Shown piece by piece: positions 62,472 through 64,000 of a stretch of 64,000 bases of DNA. The stretch's first letter is position 1. Each line of letters begins with the position of its first letter. Source of the DNA: VGNY01 sp964549635. Its GTDB lineage: Bacteria; Chloroflexota; Dehalococcoidia; GIF9; UBA5629. A model generated the notes under the pieces. That model was not told where the DNA came from and made no database searches. It worked only from the letters and a program-made list of their open reading frames with translations. The translations under genes were made by a program, and so were the position numbers. The stretch spans positions 62,001 through 126,000 of the forward strand of contig CAZJVJ010000003.1 in the NCBI GenBank assembly GCA_964549635.1, given 5' to 3'.

Positions 62472-62489
62472 TGTATTATGCCCCAGCTA

Positions 62490-62495
62490 ATTATA
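62490..62495 (-). promoter_or_regulatory. -10 box of trxB
   Basis: A perfect TATAAT on the minus strand, 18 bp upstream of the ATG. The -35 (GTGCAG, 17 bp further) is poor, so the promoter may rely on an activator, such as one binding the TATGAC array just upstream. Confidence 0.6.
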
Positions 62496-62530
62496 GCGGA
62501 TAACCACATCCACTGCACCAATAAGGCAAT

Positions 62531-62572
62531 GGTATGACGGCAATATGACCGTGGTATGACTACAATATGACC
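62531..62572. promoter_or_regulatory. Four direct TATGAC sites at exact 11-bp spacing
   Basis: TATGAC begins at 62533, 62544, 62555 and 62566. On the other strand this reads GTCATA with a constant 5-bp gap, and every second unit is part of a 22-bp repeat (18 of 22 bases alike). The 11-bp period places the sites on one face of the helix, and the core resembles the Pho-box half-site (TGTCATA) of PhoB/OmpR-type regulators. It lies 36 bp from the trxB -10 and about 140 bp from the regulator promoter. Confidence 0.7.
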
Positions 62573-62709
62573 AAAGAAGACATTCACATCGCTATAAGAT
62601 TAAGTTGCCGGGGACTGTACATAAGTACAATTCTAGGAACTTAGTCTTGATGCTGTCAGGCGTTTAGTGCCATTTAGTCCATTTTTATCACAATTGGTCA
62701 TTAAAGCTC

Positions 62710-62738
62710 TTGACAACGCTGCAATTTACATTTATATT
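62710..62738 (+). promoter_or_regulatory. Promoter of the HTH-receiver regulator gene
   Basis: TTGACA (62710-62715) and TATATT (62733-62738) with a 17-bp spacer. Transcription would begin near 62745, downstream of the ATG at 62667, so the gene cannot begin at that ATG from this promoter; it supports the TTG start at 62769. Confidence 0.75.
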
Positions 62739-62768
62739 GACGTCATTCTCTCGTTAAGGCGGTTAAAA

Positions 62769-63341
62769 TTGGTTGAGCTGCTCACTACAAAAGAGGTCGC
62801 TAGGTATCTCAGACTGCGCCCTGAGACTGTTCTACGCAAAGTCAGGGATGGTGAAATACCAGCTATTAAAATGGGAGGGCGCTTTCGGTTTGATAAGAAG
62901 CAGATAGATGAATGGCTGAGTCGTAGTTCGACTTCCAAAAGACACATTCTGGTCGTAGATGATGACGAGATAATAAGGGAGCTATTCCGGAAAACACTGG
63001 AGCTTAGCAACTACCGTGTTATAACCGCTCAGAACGGTTTAGAGGCATTGAAGCTGGTAAAAAGATGGAGCTTTGATTTGATTTTCCTCGACCTTAAAAT
63101 GTCAGGGATGGACGGCGTTGAAACATTTCGTCAAATAAGACAGATTGACAGTTCCGTGCCCGTTGTCATCATTACCGGTTACCCCGCAAGTGAGCTAATG
63201 GAAAAGGCGTTGGAACAGGCGCCATTTGGTGTTATCAAAAAGCCTTTCACGCCTGCTGACATACTGCGGTCGACTGACACCTTCTTCAGATTTGTAAGAA
63301 GCAGGGCAGTGACCAGCAAGCTGGAAGAGGTGCTCTCGTGA
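62769..63341 (+). CDS. Response regulator with N-terminal excisionase-type HTH and receiver domain
   Basis: About 190 residues from a TTG, with aaggcgg 6 bp upstream. An ATG at 62667 would add 34 unusual residues and lies upstream of the promoter. The HTH_17 domain (LLTTKEVARYLRLRPETVLR and GGRFRFDKKQIDEWL, residues about 4-48) comes first and the receiver second: VVDDDEIIRELF with the acidic pocket, LIFLDLKMSGMDG with the phospho-acceptor Asp, VIITGYP with the Thr, and IKKPF with the Lys. The usual order is reversed and the HTH is not of the OmpR, NarL or NtrC type. It overlaps the sensor gene by 4 bp. Confidence 0.85.
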   Translation: MVELLTTKEVARYLRLRPETVLRKVRDGEIPAIKMGGRFRFDKKQIDEWLSRSSTSKRHILVVDDDEIIRELFRKTLELSNYRVITAQNGLEALKLVKRWSFDLIFLDLKMSGMDGVETFRQIRQIDSSVPVVIITGYPASELMEKALEQAPFGVIKKPFTPADILRSTDTFFRFVRSRAVTSKLEEVLS

Positions 63342-64000
63342 ATTTATATCGCCGAACATTGTTTATCATAGGTGCTCTGCTTATAGGCTTGTTTATTATT
63401 GCTTGGGCGCTCTCATATACAATATTAATCGACGGTTTTGTAAACCTGGAGAAAAATAGAACCATCCTGAATGTTGAACGGACCCTCAATGCCCTAGACG
63501 AGAAACTCGTTTTTTTAAACGCTTCTGCCCATGACTGGGCAGCCTGGGATGACACCTATGCCTTTATGGAGGATGGTAACAAAAACTATATAGAAGCAAA
63601 TCTTCTGGACGCAACATTCAAACACCTTGGACTAAATCTGATGCTCTTCATTAACTCGAATAACCAGGTTACTTTTGGCAAAGCCTTCGATTTGGAAGGC
63701 GAAAGAGAAGTACCGTTGCCACAGGGTGTCCATGAACACCTTTATACTGGCGCTCCGCTTCTTAACCATACCACTACAGAGAGCAGTGTAGCTGGCATCA
63801 TTTTGCTGCCTGATGGCCCTATGCTGGTTGCTTCAAGGCCTATCCTTACCAGTGACGAACGAGGCCCTATTCGCGGCAGCCTGATAATGGGGCGCTATCT
63901 TGATGCTGCAGAAGTTGAGAACTTAGTTCAAAGGATGAAATTGCCGATTGCTTTGTCTCGTGCTGGTGACACACAGATACCTGCTGATTTTCAAATTGCA
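63338..64000 (+). CDS. CHASE4-domain sensor protein, partial (cut by window end)
   Basis: 221 residues are visible from a GTG at 63338 that overlaps the regulator stop (GTGA). A membrane helix spans about residues 9-29. The region after it has ASAHDWAAWDDTYAFME, the hallmark of CHASE4 extracytoplasmic sensing domains, and ends with VASRPILTSDERGPIRGS, another conserved stretch. The second membrane helix and the cytoplasmic output domain would follow past the window. It is probably the histidine kinase (or another output protein) partnering the upstream regulator. Confidence 0.82.
   Translation, partial: MNLYRRTLFIIGALLIGLFIIAWALSYTILIDGFVNLEKNRTILNVERTLNALDEKLVFLNASAHDWAAWDDTYAFMEDGNKNYIEANLLDATFKHLGLNLMLFINSNNQVTFGKAFDLEGEREVPLPQGVHEHLYTGAPLLNHTTTESSVAGIILLPDGPMLVASRPILTSDERGPIRGSLIMGRYLDAAEVENLVQRMKLPIALSRAGDTQIPADFQIA

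Noticed and set aside
62667..62768. ATG start at 62667 for the regulator gene
   Set aside because: A clean TTGACA-17-TATATT promoter lies within this extension, and the added residues resemble no HTH_17 protein; a TTG at 62769 with a ribosome site is better.

Overview
The window reads as a chromosomal segment of an anaerobic bacterium, most likely a member of the Chloroflexota class Dehalococcoidia. I base this on gene content, not on a database match: an 11-subunit complex I without NuoE, F and G, a 23S rRNA gene separated from 16S and 5S, a class I [4Fe-4S] fumarase, an oxygen-sensitive 4-hydroxybutyryl-CoA dehydratase, and paired acyl-CoA dehydrogenases. Genes are dense, often with 1-4 bp stop/start overlaps, and promoters are mostly canonical sigma-70 type. 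No CRISPR array, prophage or intact insertion sequence was seen.

Layout. 1-9062 (+): a TCA-cycle operon cut by the window start. It holds the end of a biotin-carrier (pyruvate carboxylase B or oxaloacetate decarboxylase alpha) protein, a two-subunit aconitase/isopropylmalate-dehydratase-type hydro-lyase, NAD-type isocitrate dehydrogenase, malate dehydrogenase, fumarase alpha, succinate dehydrogenase A-C-D-B and fumarase beta. 9067-10924 (-): Nudix hydrolase, ArgA-like acetyltransferase, NAD kinase. 10925-11934: about 1 kb holding a decayed gene. 11935-22434 (-): nuoABCDHIJKLMN, with a small DUF2007-like gene between nuoK and nuoL and a Nudix gene between nuoM and nuoN. 22607-24274 (+): guaA. 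24478-27984 (+): a transposase remnant, two tandem rRNA promoters each followed by the same palindrome, 23S rRNA with a long processing stem, initiator tRNA-Met and a terminator.

28225-31367: a class III CoA-transferase gene converging on an operon of 4-hydroxybutyryl-CoA dehydratase and a small Cys-rich protein. 31769-38941 (+): a sugar operon (xylose-isomerase-like protein, xylulokinase, GH3 glycosidase, membrane-anchored DUF3604 protein) behind an inverted repeat. 39078-44865: cysteine synthase, an HDAC-like deacetylase, a decayed membrane-protein gene, two acyl-CoA dehydrogenases, a pyridoxamine-oxidase-like protein and a small membrane protein. 45258-46519: a decayed MlrC-type metallopeptidase gene. 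46681-51232: beta-CASP nuclease, LOG-family protein, then a zf-TFIIB/LemA/HtpX membrane-quality operon. 51448-53111: acetyltransferase and M20 hydrolase. 53108-57223: promoter, a potentially structured 140-nt leader, and a pantothenate operon (P1 peptidase, DUF2520 protein, panD, panB, panC). 57227-62471: MFS transporter, DAO-type oxidoreductase, flavoprotein, an unknown protein and thioredoxin reductase. 62710-64000: a regulator with an excisionase-type HTH fused to a receiver, followed by a CHASE4 sensor protein cut by the window end.

Taken together, the cell appears to run a TCA segment that feeds electrons through SDH and a ferredoxin- or other-donor-dependent complex I, plus CoA-ester metabolism. 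Several decayed genes show ongoing gene loss. The items I would look at first are the pantothenate leader, the duplicated rRNA promoter/palindrome unit, and the four TATGAC sites at exact 11-bp spacing upstream of trxB.
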